From CAWGXZ01 sp963826695 (GTDB lineage: Bacteria; Pseudomonadota; Gammaproteobacteria; Burkholderiales; Burkholderiaceae_C), in the NCBI GenBank assembly GCA_963826695.1, contig CAWGXZ010000003.1:1-64000 (forward strand): 64,000 nt of DNA, given 5' to 3'. Both the position numbers and the translations under genes were made by a program. Under the pieces are notes generated by a model. It was not told the DNA's origin. It saw nothing but the letters and a program-made list of their open reading frames with translations, and ran no database searches. Shown here in pieces: positions 18,798 through 27,035 of this stretch; position 1 is the stretch's first letter, and every line of letters starts with the position of its first letter.

Positions 18798-20300
18798 ATG
18801 AACGAACCCGTTGCTGTTGATATTTCCGAAGTTTCGCCGACCGAGTCTCAGGTAGCGCCATCGGGGCCGATGGAGTTCTCCGCCCTCGGCCTCGCCCCCA
18901 AGCTCGAGAAGGCGGTAGCCGACCAGGGCTACACCCTGATGACCCCGATCCAGGCCAAGGCGATCCCCATCGTCCTGGCCGGCCGCGATGTGATGGGTGC
19001 TGCGCAGACCGGCACCGGCAAGACGGCGGCGTTTTCGCTGCCGCTGCTGCAGAAGATGCTGCGCCACGAGACCAGCAGTGTCTCCCCGGCGCGGCATCCG
19101 GTACGCGCGCTGGTGCTCGCACCGACCCGCGAGCTCGCCGACCAGGTCGCCTCGAACATCAAGGCCTACGCCAAGCATTCGCAGCTGCGTGTCGCGGTGG
19201 TGTTCGGCGGCATCGACATGAAGCCGCAGACCGCCGAGCTGAAGAAGGGCGTCGAGGTGCTGATCGCGACGCCTGGCCGGCTGCTCGACCATATCGAGGC
19301 CAAGAACTGCGTGCTGAACCAGGTCGAGTACGTCGTGCTCGACGAGGCCGACCGGATGCTCGACATCGGCTTCCTCCCCGACCTGCAGCGCATCCTCAGC
19401 TACTTGCCGAAACAGCGCCAGACGCTGCTTTTCTCGGCGACGTTCTCGCCCGAGATCAGGCGGCTGGCGGAAAGCTACCTGCAGGATCCCTTGCTCGTGG
19501 AAGTGGCACGGCCGAACGCCACGGCGACCAATGTCGAGCAGCGCTTCTACAGCGTCGCCGTCGACGACAAGCGCGCTGCGGTGGTCAAGCTGCTGAAGGA
19601 GCGCGAGCTCAAGCAGGCGATCGTCTTCGTCAACTCGAAGCTCGGCTGTGCCCGGCTGGCACGTTCGTTCGAACGCGACGGCCTGCGCACCAACGCATTG
19701 CACGGCGACAAGTCGCAGGACGAGCGGCTGAAGGCGCTCGATGCCTTCAAGCGCGGCGAGGTCGACGTGCTGGTCGCGACCGACGTGGCCGCGCGTGGTC
19801 TCGACATCGCCGACCTGCCCGGCGTTTTCAACTTCGACGTGCCGTTCAACGCCGAGGATTACATCCACCGCATCGGCCGGACCGGCCGTGCTGGTGCGTC
19901 GGGGCTGGCGGTGACGCTGGTCTCGCCGAGCGACACCCGGCTGATCGACGACATCGAGAAGCTGATCAAGAAGAAGATCGAACTCGAGCCGCTCGAACTC
20001 GATGGCGCACGACCCATGCGGCCGCCTCGCGAGCGCTTCTCGGCCGGGGCGGACGAGCCCGAGGCTGCGGCGACAGGCCATGCCACAACGGCGCCGCCCC
20101 GCGCCCAGCCGCCGCGTCGCCCGTCGAGCGATCCTTTCTTCGACCGACCCTACGAGCCCAGCGCGTCCGGCGAAGCGGCGCCGTCGTGGGAGAAGAGTGC
20201 ATCGAGTGCACCGCGGGGTCTGCCGCAAAACATCAAGCCGCGGCGCAAGGTTGCGGCCCTGTTCGGCGGCAAGCAGTCCGGCGGTGCTTCGCCCTCGTGA
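18798..20300 (+). CDS. rhlE: DEAD-box ATP-dependent RNA helicase RhlE
   Basis: This 500-residue RNA helicase has all core motifs: Q motif near PIQAKAIPIV, motif I AAQTGTGKTAAF, Ia PTRELADQ, motif II VLDEADRM, motif III FSATF, then DVAARGLDI and HRIGRTGRAG in the second RecA domain. The C-terminal tail, after about residue 410, is proline-, alanine- and arginine-rich and of low complexity, ending with a basic patch, as usual for RhlE-type proteins. I chose ATG 18798 because a good promoter ends just before it and the family N-terminus is short. RhlE acts in ribosome assembly and RNA turnover. It is a single gene, not part of the polysaccharide locus, and marks the point where frame breaks cease. 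Confidence 0.93.
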   Translation: MNEPVAVDISEVSPTESQVAPSGPMEFSALGLAPKLEKAVADQGYTLMTPIQAKAIPIVLAGRDVMGAAQTGTGKTAAFSLPLLQKMLRHETSSVSPARHPVRALVLAPTRELADQVASNIKAYAKHSQLRVAVVFGGIDMKPQTAELKKGVEVLIATPGRLLDHIEAKNCVLNQVEYVVLDEADRMLDIGFLPDLQRILSYLPKQRQTLLFSATFSPEIRRLAESYLQDPLLVEVARPNATATNVEQRFYSVAVDDKRAAVVKLLKERELKQAIVFVNSKLGCARLARSFERDGLRTNALHGDKSQDERLKALDAFKRGEVDVLVATDVAARGLDIADLPGVFNFDVPFNAEDYIHRIGRTGRAGASGLAVTLVSPSDTRLIDDIEKLIKKKIELEPLELDGARPMRPPRERFSAGADEPEAAATGHATTAPPRAQPPRRPSSDPFFDRPYEPSASGEAAPSWEKSASSAPRGLPQNIKPRRKVAALFGGKQSGGASPS

Positions 20301-20321
20301 ATTCCCGCTGCCGCGCTGCGC

Positions 20322-21098
20322 TCAGCCGAGAAAGCAAAAGACGGCCGGGATGTTGGCAGGCAGGGTCAAGGGGCGGGCCCGCCAGGCCTGAACGGGGTCG
20401 CTGCGGCTGAAGCCAGCGGCAAGCGTCAATCCGCAACTGACCGAGAGCCGCGTCGTCGGCTGAAGGTGGGCCAGCAGTGCGTCGAGCAGCGCCGGATTGC
20501 GATAAGGCGTCTCGATGACGATCTGCGTCTGCGTTTGCCGTTTCGAGCAGGCTTCGAGTTCGCGCAGCCGCGCGGCGCGCGCGGCGGCTTCGACCGGCAG
20601 GTAGCCGACGAACGCAAAGCTCTGACCCTCGAGTCCGCTGGATGCCAGCGCCAGCATCAGCGAACCCGCGCCGGGCAGGGCGACGACGCGAATCGACTGC
20701 CGGTGGGCCGCAGCCACCAGCAGCGCGCCCGGGTCGGCGACGCCGGGCAGACCCGCTTCGGAGATCAGCCCCATATCGGCCCCGCCTTGAACCGGATGGA
20801 GCAACCCGTCCATCGCGCGCGGTTCCGCGTTGGGGGTGCTGCGTCCCTTGGCCGGCCGCGGCAGCTCGGCAATCGAAATCGACTGCAGCGGGACCGACAG
20901 CGAAACCACGGCGTCAACCCGCTTCAGGAAGGCCCGGGTGGTTTTCGCGTTCTCGGCAACCCAGTGCTGCAGCGCCGCCGCTCGGCGGATCACACCGAGC
21001 GGCAGCAGCTCATCGAGCGGCAGCGCAGGCGTGCCCGCGCCGGTCCCGAAGTCCAATGTGTTCGGCACCAGGTAGAGCGTGCCCGGGACGGCCGTCAT
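20322..21098 (-). CDS. SAM-dependent methyltransferase, RsmI/tetrapyrrole-methylase fold
   Basis: This 258-residue protein has the tetrapyrrole (corrin/porphyrin) methylase fold of the RsmI group. The region MGLISEAGLPGVADPGALLV contains the family loop, followed by VVALPGAGSLMLALASSGL and FVGYLPVEAAARAARLREL. It differs from the main RsmI in its N-terminus (MTAVPGTLYLVPNTLDFGTG), which marks a paralogous group commonly found beside maf. The RNA or other target of this paralogue is not known to me. ATG 21098 overlaps the maf stop, so the two are co-translated. A C-terminal CGLTLAAGFSRSDP is conserved-looking. Confidence 0.85.
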   Translation of the reverse strand: MTAVPGTLYLVPNTLDFGTGAGTPALPLDELLPLGVIRRAAALQHWVAENAKTTRAFLKRVDAVVSLSVPLQSISIAELPRPAKGRSTPNAEPRAMDGLLHPVQGGADMGLISEAGLPGVADPGALLVAAAHRQSIRVVALPGAGSLMLALASSGLEGQSFAFVGYLPVEAAARAARLRELEACSKRQTQTQIVIETPYRNPALLDALLAHLQPTTRLSVSCGLTLAAGFSRSDPVQAWRARPLTLPANIPAVFCFLG

Positions 21099-21706
21099 GG
21101 CGTCGGTCGCCCGTGGCCGCCGAGCACGTCGATCCCGGCCTCGCGCAGCAGGTCGGCGGTGCGAATCAGCGGCAACCCGATCAACGCCGTCGGATCGTCC
21201 GATTCGATCGAGGCGAGCAGCGCAATGCCGAGCCCTTCCGCCTTGGCGCTGCCGGCGCAGTCGTAAGGCTGTTCGGTGCGCAGGTAGTGCTCGATCTCGC
21301 CCCCGGTCAGTGTGCGGAAGCGGACCCGAACTTCCGCTGCGTCGGCACGGTGGAAGCCCCGTTCCTGGCAGGTGACCGCAACCGCCGTATGGAAGCGCAC
21401 TTCGCGACCGCTGAGACGTCGCAGCTGGGTCACCGCAGCTTCGTGCGCGCCGGGCTTGCCAACCGCCTCGCCGTCGAGGTCGGCAACCTGGTCCGAGCCG
21501 ATCACCACCGCTTGCGGGAACCGCGCCGCGACCGCCCTCGATTTCTCGCTGGCCAGGCGAGCCGCCAGTGCGCGCGGCGTCTCCACCCCGCGCGACGCTT
21601 CGTCGACGCCTGGCGCGACCACGTCGAACGGCAGGCACAACCTTTCCAGAAGCGCCTTGCGGTAGCGCGAGGTCGAGGCCAGGATCAACGGGGCAGCAGC
21701 GGGCAT
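21095..21706 (-). CDS. Maf-family nucleotide pyrophosphatase (YceF subfamily)
   Basis: This 203-residue Maf/HAM1-fold enzyme hydrolyses non-canonical or modified nucleoside triphosphates. The N-terminal LILASTSRYRKALLERL is the signature substrate loop. VIGSDQVADLDGEAVGKPG supplies the catalytic aspartate, and EGLGIALLASIESDDPTALI is typical of the YceF (m7GTP) branch. I prefer ATG 21706 over GTG 21721 because a GAAAAT hexamer ends six bases before it. It is divergent from yceD, and the pair maf/yceD-rpmF is a standard arrangement. Subfamily assignment is moderately sure; Maf proteins differ mainly in base preference. Confidence 0.9.
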   Translation of the reverse strand: MPAAAPLILASTSRYRKALLERLCLPFDVVAPGVDEASRGVETPRALAARLASEKSRAVAARFPQAVVIGSDQVADLDGEAVGKPGAHEAAVTQLRRLSGREVRFHTAVAVTCQERGFHRADAAEVRVRFRTLTGGEIEHYLRTEQPYDCAGSAKAEGLGIALLASIESDDPTALIGLPLIRTADLLREAGIDVLGGHGRPTP

Positions 21707-21712
21707 TCGAGG

Positions 21713-21752
21713 ATTTTCCACCAGCAGGCGCAGCGCCGGCCGGTCTTACACT
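21713..21752. promoter_or_regulatory. Divergent leaderless-type promoters for maf and yceD
   Basis: On the minus strand GAAAAT (21718-21713) lies six bases before the maf ATG at 21706. On the plus strand TACACT (21747-21752) lies six bases before the yceD ATG at 21759. Both genes would therefore start transcription at their start codons. -35 elements are weak. Confidence 0.4.
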
Positions 21753-21758
21753 GGCCCG

Positions 21759-22331
21759 ATGAACTCCAGCGAAAGCAATCCCAGGCACATCGACGTGGAA
21801 AAGCTCGCCGAGCAGGCGCACGAACTCGCCGGCGCCGTGCCGCTGCCGAGCCTCGAGCGCCTTTGCGAGATGGCGCATCCGGACGCCCGTCCAGGCGCCG
21901 ACGATGCGGTGTCCTGGAAGGCCCGCGGCGAGCGGCGGGCCACGCGCGGCGAAGGCAAGCAGACCTGGCTGCATCTGGAAGCCCGTACCGAGGTCGCGCT
22001 GACCTGCCAGCGCTGCCTGCAGCCGCTGCGCGTTGCCGTCGAGGTCGAGCGCAGCTTCCGCTTCGTTCACAGCGAGGAGGCCGCCGCGAAGCTCGACGCC
22101 GAAAGCGATGACGACGTGCTGGCGTCGAGTCGCTCCTTCGACCTGATGGCGCTGCTGGAAGACGAATTGTTGCTGTCGCTGCCGCTGGTGCCTCGCCACG
22201 ACGATTGCCACATGCCCTTGCCGCATGCCGTTGCCGCCTTCGACCGGCTCGCCGCTGCCGACGCGGACGACGGCGCGGTGAACCCGTTCTCGGTGCTCGC
22301 CGGACTGAAGGGCGGCCGCCGAGGCAACTGA
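21759..22331 (+). CDS. yceD: YceD/DUF177 family 23S rRNA accumulation protein
   Basis: This 190-residue DUF177 protein is needed in bacteria for normal 23S rRNA levels and is almost always encoded beside rpmF. The paired cysteines LTCQRCLQPLR near residue 85 are the family hallmark. The acidic central part and the C-terminal NPFSVLAGLKGG complete the match. The start ATG 21759 has no ribosome-binding site; a -10-like TACACT six bases upstream points to a leaderless mRNA. It is followed by rpmF after 114 bases that include a promoter-like element. Confidence 0.92.
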   Translation: MNSSESNPRHIDVEKLAEQAHELAGAVPLPSLERLCEMAHPDARPGADDAVSWKARGERRATRGEGKQTWLHLEARTEVALTCQRCLQPLRVAVEVERSFRFVHSEEAAAKLDAESDDDVLASSRSFDLMALLEDELLLSLPLVPRHDDCHMPLPHAVAAFDRLAAADADDGAVNPFSVLAGLKGGRRGN

Positions 22332-22355
22332 CCCACTCGGCGCCTCGACTAGAAT
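22328..22355 (+). promoter_or_regulatory. Candidate promoter of rpmF-plsX-fab operon (CTGACC-16-TAGAAT)
   Basis: CTGACC at 22328-22333 and TAGAAT at 22350-22355 are spaced by 16 bases. They lie at the end of yceD, about 90 bases before rpmF, so the ribosomal protein and lipid genes could be expressed separately from yceD. This is a prediction from hexamer similarity only. Confidence 0.4.
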
Positions 22356-22445
22356 CAGCGGCTTTTCGCCCGACGCCTGCCACTCGGCGGCAGCTCGAGG
22401 CAGCCAGGCGGATGCCGAGTGCAGCGCTGAACCAGGAGAAACCCC

Positions 22446-22628
22446 ATGGCTGTTCAACAGAACAAGAAATCACCGTCCAAGCGCGGCATGCACCGCGCGC
22501 ACTATGCGCTGTCGGTACCCGGCACGGCGGTCGAGTCGACCACCGGCGAGTCGCACCTGCGCCATCACATCAGCCCGACCGGCTTCTACCGGGGTCGCAA
22601 GGTCCTCAAGACCAAGGCCGACGCCTGA
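22446..22628 (+). CDS. rpmF: 50S ribosomal protein L32
   Basis: This 60-residue basic ribosomal protein starts MAVQQNKKSPSKRGMHRAH, the invariant L32 N-terminus, and ends HHISPTGFYRGRKVLKTK. The zinc-binding cysteines of some L32 proteins are absent, as is usual in betaproteobacteria. An AGGAGAAACCCC stretch just before ATG 22446 is the ribosome-binding site. It is placed between yceD and plsX as expected. The link between L32 and lipid genes is a conserved operon that couples growth and membrane synthesis. Confidence 0.97.
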   Translation: MAVQQNKKSPSKRGMHRAHYALSVPGTAVESTTGESHLRHHISPTGFYRGRKVLKTKADA

Positions 22629-22752
22629 CCCGAAACGCGGACGCGCACTTGGCGCCACGGTTGCGGACCAGGTCCGGCTGCTGCGTCGGTCGCAGCGCCG
22701 GCGTCGTGTACCCGGGCTTCGACAGCCGTTGCACCGTCGTTCTGGTCCGGCA

Positions 22753-23847
22753 GTGAATCGTTCCGCTCCCGCCGCTGCTGGCGTGGTCCGTCTGGCCGTC
22801 GACTGCATGGGCGGCGATGTCGGTCCGGCCAGCACGCTGCCCGCCTGCCGGTCGTTTCTGGACGCGCACCCGCGCGCCGAATTGATTCTCGTCGGCCGCG
22901 CCGAAGCGCTGGCCCCTGCCGCTGCATGGTCGCGCTGCCGCATCGTGAATGCGGCCGAAGTCGTCGGCATGGACGATTCGATCGAGGTTGCGATGCGCCG
23001 AAAGCGCGACTCGTCGATGCGCGTGGCGATCAGCCAGTTGCGGGCGCTCGATTCGCAGCCGCCCGCGGCCGACGTCTGTGTCTCCGCCGGCAACACCGGC
23101 GCGCTGATGGCGGTCTCGCGCTATGTGCTGAAAACGCTCGAGGGGATCGACCGGCCAGCGATCGCCACGGTGATGCCGAACGTGCGCGACGGCTTCACCA
23201 CCGTGCTCGACCTGGGCGCCAACGTCGATTGCACTGCCGAGCACCTGCTGCAGTTCGCGGTGATGGGCAGCGCGCTGGTCGCCGCCGTGGAAGGCAAGGA
23301 AGAGCCGAGCGTCGGCCTGCTCAACATCGGCGAAGAGGCGATCAAGGGCAGCGAGACCATCAAGCAGGCGGCGGAGCTGTTGCGCTCGGCCGCGGCGCGC
23401 GGGCACGTCAATTTCTTCGGCAATGTCGAAGGCAACGACATCTTCAAGGGCACCACCGACATCGTCGTCTGCGACGGCTTCGTCGGCAATGTCGCGCTGA
23501 AGACCGCCGAGGGGCTGGCCACGATGCTGTCGGGCTTTATCCGCGAGGAGTTCACCCGCACCCCCTACAGCCGGCTCGCTGCGCTGGTGGCCATGCCGGT
23601 GCTGCGGCACTTCAAGGCGCGTGTCGACCATCGTCGGTACAACGGTGCGGCGCTGCTCGGCCTGCGCGGGCTGGTTTTCAAGAGCCACGGTTCCGCGGAT
23701 GCGTTCGCCTTCGAGCAGGCGCTGCGGCGCGCGTACGAAGCGGCCAGCCACGGCCTGCTCGACCAGGTTCACGACCGCATTCGCGATACGCTTGCAGCAA
23801 TGCCCTCGGCTGCGGCCGCCGCGCAGCTCCCTCCGCTTACCGCATGA
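22753..23847 (+). CDS. plsX: Phosphate acyltransferase PlsX
   Basis: This 364-residue peripheral membrane enzyme makes acyl-phosphate from acyl-ACP, the first step toward phosphatidic acid through PlsY. It starts near VRLAVDCMGGDVGPASTLPA, the universal PlsX motif, and includes SAGNTGALMAVSRYVLKTL, VDCTAEHLLQFAVMGS and IVVCDGFVGNVALKTAEG. No ATG precedes the motif in frame, so I chose GTG 22753 (protein start NRSAPAAAGVV). The open frame upstream of it is not PlsX-like. The stop overlaps the fabH ATG (ATGA), indicating translational coupling. Confidence 0.95.
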   Translation: MNRSAPAAAGVVRLAVDCMGGDVGPASTLPACRSFLDAHPRAELILVGRAEALAPAAAWSRCRIVNAAEVVGMDDSIEVAMRRKRDSSMRVAISQLRALDSQPPAADVCVSAGNTGALMAVSRYVLKTLEGIDRPAIATVMPNVRDGFTTVLDLGANVDCTAEHLLQFAVMGSALVAAVEGKEEPSVGLLNIGEEAIKGSETIKQAAELLRSAAARGHVNFFGNVEGNDIFKGTTDIVVCDGFVGNVALKTAEGLATMLSGFIREEFTRTPYSRLAALVAMPVLRHFKARVDHRRYNGAALLGLRGLVFKSHGSADAFAFEQALRRAYEAASHGLLDQVHDRIRDTLAAMPSAAAAAQLPPLTA

Positions 23848-24833
23848 ACACCTCCAGCCTGCGCTTTTCGCGAATCACCGGTACCGGCAGCTTCCTGCCG
23901 GCCAACCGGCTGACCAATGCCGCACTGGTCGCGCAGCTGGCGGAACAGGGCGTCGAGACCTCCGACGACTGGATCGTCGAGCGCACCGGCATTCGCGCCC
24001 GTCACTTCGCCGACCCGGCCATGAAGGCCAGCGACCTGGCTGCCGAGGCAGCACGGCAAGCCATGGCGGCGGCCGACTGCGATCCGTCGAGCATCGACCT
24101 GATCATTCTGGCGACGTCGACACCCGACATGGTGTTTCCGTCGACCGCCTGCATCGTGCAGCACAAGCTCGGCATCAACGGCTGCGCCGCCTTCGACGTG
24201 CAGGCGGTCTGCTCGGGCTTCGTCTACGGCCTGGCGATTGCCGATTCGATGATTCGCACCGGTGCGGCAACGCGCGCACTGGTCATCGGCAGCGAAGTCT
24301 TCTCGCGCATCCTCGACTTCACCGACCGCACCACCTGCGTGCTGTTCGGCGACGGTGCCGGCGCGGTGGTGCTCGAGGCCAGCGACTCGCCCGGGATCCT
24401 GGCCACCGAACTGCATGCCGACGGCCGCCATGCCGGCATCCTGTGCACGCCGGGGACGGTGTCGGGCGGCCGGGTCGAGGGCTTGCCGCTGCTGCGGATG
24501 GACGGGCAGGCGGTCTTCAAGCTGGCGGTCAACGTGCTTGAAAGCGTGGCCCGTTCGGTGCTCGACAAGGCCGGCCGCAGCGCTGCCGACATCGACTGGC
24601 TGATTCCGCATCAGGCCAACATCCGCATCATGCACAGCACGGCGAAGAAGCTGAAGCTGCCGCTCGAGCGGGTTGTCGTCACCGTCGACGAGCACGGCAA
24701 CACCTCGGCGGCCTCGGTGCCGCTCGCGCTCGATGCCGCGGTGCGCGGCGGCAAGGTACAGCGTGGCGACACGCTGATGCTCGAAGGCGTCGGCGGTGGC
24801 TTTACCTGGGGCGCCGTGCTGCTCGACTGGTGA
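23844..24833 (+). CDS. fabH: Beta-ketoacyl-ACP synthase III
   Basis: This 329-residue condensing enzyme starts fatty-acid elongation from acetyl-CoA and malonyl-ACP. The catalytic triad is visible: Cys123 in AVCSGFVYGL, His254 in IPHQANIRI and Asn284 in EHGNTSAAS. The N-terminal ITGTGSFLPANRLTN and C-terminal GVGGGFTWGAVLL are standard. It overlaps plsX by four bases. A palindromic repeat starts at its last base and separates it from fabD, which may limit read-through. Confidence 0.97.
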   Translation: MNTSSLRFSRITGTGSFLPANRLTNAALVAQLAEQGVETSDDWIVERTGIRARHFADPAMKASDLAAEAARQAMAAADCDPSSIDLIILATSTPDMVFPSTACIVQHKLGINGCAAFDVQAVCSGFVYGLAIADSMIRTGAATRALVIGSEVFSRILDFTDRTTCVLFGDGAGAVVLEASDSPGILATELHADGRHAGILCTPGTVSGGRVEGLPLLRMDGQAVFKLAVNVLESVARSVLDKAGRSAADIDWLIPHQANIRIMHSTAKKLKLPLERVVVTVDEHGNTSAASVPLALDAAVRGGKVQRGDTLMLEGVGGGFTWGAVLLDW

Positions 24834-24953
24834 AGGCGTGAATAAACCTACTGCGCGGCCCGATCTCGCGTCTGCGGTGCTCGCCGGACGCCATGTCCGG
24901 CTGTGCTCCTCTACGCGACCTCGGGCCGCTCGCTACGGTTTCTTTCACGCCTT
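24833..24953. repeat. Nested 121-base palindromic element between fabH and fabD
   Basis: The outer arms AAGGCGTGAATAAACC (24833-24848) and GGTTTCTTTCACGCCTT (24937-24953) are inverted complements with a small bulge. Inside, GCGGCCCGATCTCGCG pairs with CGCGACCTCGGGCCGC. At the centre GCCGGAC-GCCAT-GTCCGGC forms a perfect hairpin. The whole element could fold into one long stem. A shortened relative occurs at 51501-51545 with the same outer arms. Position directly after a stop codon suggests a terminator, attenuator or REP-like role. Confidence 0.75.
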
Positions 24954-25007
24954 CTGGAGCGCTCGCTGCCTTCCGATCCAGCGACCTATTCATCCGAAAG
25001 AGCGGCG

Positions 25008-25946
25008 ATGCCAGCCTTTGCCTTTGTTTTCCCTGGTCAGGGTTCCCAGTCGGTCGGAATGCTCGATGCGTGGGGCGACCATCCCGCCGTGCGCGAGACG
25101 CTTGCCGAGGCGTCGGACGCGCTCGACGCCGACATCGGACGGCTGATCCGCGAGGGCCCGAAGGACCAGCTCGACCTCACGACCAACACCCAGCCGGTGA
25201 TGCTGACCGCAGGCGTCGCCTGCTGGCGCGCCTGGCAAGCCGAGGGTGGCGGTGAGCCGGCGGTGCTTGCCGGCCACTCGCTCGGTGAGTACAGCGCCCT
25301 GGTGGCGGCGGGTGCCTTGACGCTGGCTGCTGCCGTGCCGCTGGTGCGCTTTCGCGCCGAGGCGATGCAGCAGGCGGTGCCGGTGGGCGTTGGCGCCATG
25401 GCAGCCATCCTCGGCCTCGACGCCGAGGCGGTCCGCACCGGCTGCAGCGAAGCCGCCGCCGCCAGCGGCGAGGTCGTCGAAGCGGCCAATTACAACGATC
25501 CCAAGCAGACCGTGATCGCCGGCAGCAAGGCGGGCGTCGACAAGGCCTGCGAGATCCTCAAGGCCAAGGGCGCCAAGCGGGCGCTGCTGTTGCCGGTGTC
25601 GGCGCCGTTCCATTCGAGCCTGATGCGCCCGGCCGCCGAGCGGCTTCGTGAGCGCCTCGAAAGCGTGGCGATCGCGCCTCCGCGCATCCCGGTGGTCGAC
25701 AACATCGACGCCATGGTCAAGCAGGAGCCGGCTGCAATCCGTGACGCGCTGGTGCGCCAGGCCTTCGGTCCGGTGCGCTGGGTCGACGTGGTCGAGGCGA
25801 TCCGGGCGCGCGGCGTCCAGACGCTGATCGAGTGCGGGCCGGGCAAGGTGCTGACCGGCACGGTCAAGCGCATCGACGCGTCGCTCGCGACCCTGGCGTT
25901 CTACGATCCGGCGACGCTCGGCGAAGCTCGGGGCCTGCTGTCATGA
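25008..25946 (+). CDS. fabD: Malonyl-CoA:ACP transacylase
   Basis: This 312-residue enzyme loads malonyl onto acyl carrier protein. It has FVFPGQGSQSVGM at the start, the nucleophile Ser91 in AGHSLGEYSALVAAG, the arginine region PLVRFRAEAMQQAVP and the catalytic histidine in VSAPFHSSLM. ATG 25008 follows GAAAGAGCGG and gives the normal start MPAFAFVFPG. The frame is open for 105 bases upstream, but that stretch is the palindromic repeat. Its stop overlaps the fabG ATG. Confidence 0.97.
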   Translation: MPAFAFVFPGQGSQSVGMLDAWGDHPAVRETLAEASDALDADIGRLIREGPKDQLDLTTNTQPVMLTAGVACWRAWQAEGGGEPAVLAGHSLGEYSALVAAGALTLAAAVPLVRFRAEAMQQAVPVGVGAMAAILGLDAEAVRTGCSEAAAASGEVVEAANYNDPKQTVIAGSKAGVDKACEILKAKGAKRALLLPVSAPFHSSLMRPAAERLRERLESVAIAPPRIPVVDNIDAMVKQEPAAIRDALVRQAFGPVRWVDVVEAIRARGVQTLIECGPGKVLTGTVKRIDASLATLAFYDPATLGEARGLLS

Positions 25947-26689
25947 GCGCGGCTGCTGCGGGCAAGCAGGTGGCGCTGGTGACCGGCGCATCGCGTGGCA
26001 TCGGCCGGGCGATCGCGCTCGAACTGGCGGCGCGCGGCATGATCGTCGTCGGCACGGCGACGACCGCCGCAGGCGCGGCGGACATCGGCGGGGCAGGCGG
26101 CGCTGGCGCGCTTCAGGGCCTGCAACTCGACGTGACCGACGGCGCCGCGGTGGATGCCGCGGTCGCCGCGATCGTCGAGCAGCACGGTGGCCTGCAGGTG
26201 CTGGTCAACAACGCCGGCATCACCCGCGACCAGCTCTCGATGCGGATGAAGGACGACGACTGGGACGCGGTGCTCGACACCAATCTCAAGGCGGTGTTTC
26301 GCGTCAGCCGGGCAGCGATCCGGCCGATGATGAAGCAGCGCTACGGCCGCATCGTGAACATCACGTCGGTGGTCGGTGCAAGCGGCAATCCGGGTCAGGC
26401 GAACTATGCCGCCGCGAAGGCGGGCGTCGCCGGGATGAGCCGCTCGCTGGCCCGCGAACTGGCCAGCCGCTCGATTACCGTCAACTGCATCGCACCGGGC
26501 TTCATCGAGACCGACATGACCCGCGCGCTGCCCGAGGCGCAGACCTCGGCGCTGAAGGCACAAATACCCATGGGGCGCCTGGGCGCTCCGAGCGACATTG
26601 CCCATGCCGTGGCCTTTCTGGCATCGGCTGAAGCGGGCTACATCACCGGTTGCGAGCTGCATGTCAACGGTGGCATGTTCATGAGCTGA
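25943..26689 (+). CDS. fabG: 3-oxoacyl-ACP reductase
   Basis: This 248-residue SDR performs the NADPH-dependent reduction of 3-ketoacyl-ACP. TGASRGIGRAIA is the cofactor motif. Asn and the catalytic residues are found in NNAGITRD, Ser142 (NITSVVG), Tyr155 and Lys159 (NYAAAKAG). The ending YITGCELHVNGGMFM is typical of FabG. It overlaps fabD by four bases and is separated from acpP by 95 bases, where a TAGAAT near 26742 may give acpP its own strong promoter. Confidence 0.97.
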   Translation: MSAAAAGKQVALVTGASRGIGRAIALELAARGMIVVGTATTAAGAADIGGAGGAGALQGLQLDVTDGAAVDAAVAAIVEQHGGLQVLVNNAGITRDQLSMRMKDDDWDAVLDTNLKAVFRVSRAAIRPMMKQRYGRIVNITSVVGASGNPGQANYAAAKAGVAGMSRSLARELASRSITVNCIAPGFIETDMTRALPEAQTSALKAQIPMGRLGAPSDIAHAVAFLASAEAGYITGCELHVNGGMFMS

Positions 26690-26784
26690 AAGTGCGCTCG
26701 CCGGCGGCCGCCAGCGGCCTCAAGCGACATTCCGAGCCCGTAGAATCGCGGGCTGTTTACGACCCCACACTCCAGGAGGAGTTC

Positions 26785-27024
26785 ATGAGCGATATCGAAT
26801 CCCGCGTCAGGAAGATCATTGCCGAGCAGCTCGGCGTTCCCGAGTCGGACGTCACCAACGAGAAGGCGTTCGTTGCCGATCTCGGCGCGGACTCGCTCGA
26901 CACGGTCGAGTTGGTCATGGCGCTGGAAGACGAATTCGGCATCGAGATCCCTGACGAGGAAGCCGAGAAGATCACCACGGTGCAGCTGGCAATCGATTAC
27001 GCCCAGAAGAACCAGAAGGCCTGA
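26785..27024 (+). CDS. acpP: Acyl carrier protein
   Basis: This 79-residue acidic carrier protein holds growing acyl chains on 4'-phosphopantetheine. The attachment site is Ser37 in LGADSLDTVEL. The protein is rich in Glu and Asp, with the usual ending LAIDYAQKNQKA. A near-perfect ribosome-binding site (AGGAGGA) lies 8 bases before ATG 26785, consistent with very high expression. AcpS, which adds the prosthetic group, is encoded at 39505. Confidence 0.98.
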   Translation: MSDIESRVRKIIAEQLGVPESDVTNEKAFVADLGADSLDTVELVMALEDEFGIEIPDEEAEKITTVQLAIDYAQKNQKA

Positions 27025-27035
27025 AAGCGAGCCCC

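Noticed and set aside
18732..20228. Long antisense frame opposite rhlE
   Set aside because: High GC leaves few stops on the other strand. No domain or ribosome-binding site is visible, while the plus strand encodes a complete helicase.
22504..22752. Upstream extension of the plsX open frame
   Set aside because: The translation is unlike any PlsX N-terminus and overlaps rpmF; GTG 22753 gives the normal length.
24856..24870. 15-mer CGGCCCGATCTCGCG shared with 59633-59647
   Set aside because: At this length and GC content one such match between two points in 64 kb is expected by chance, and the flanks do not align.
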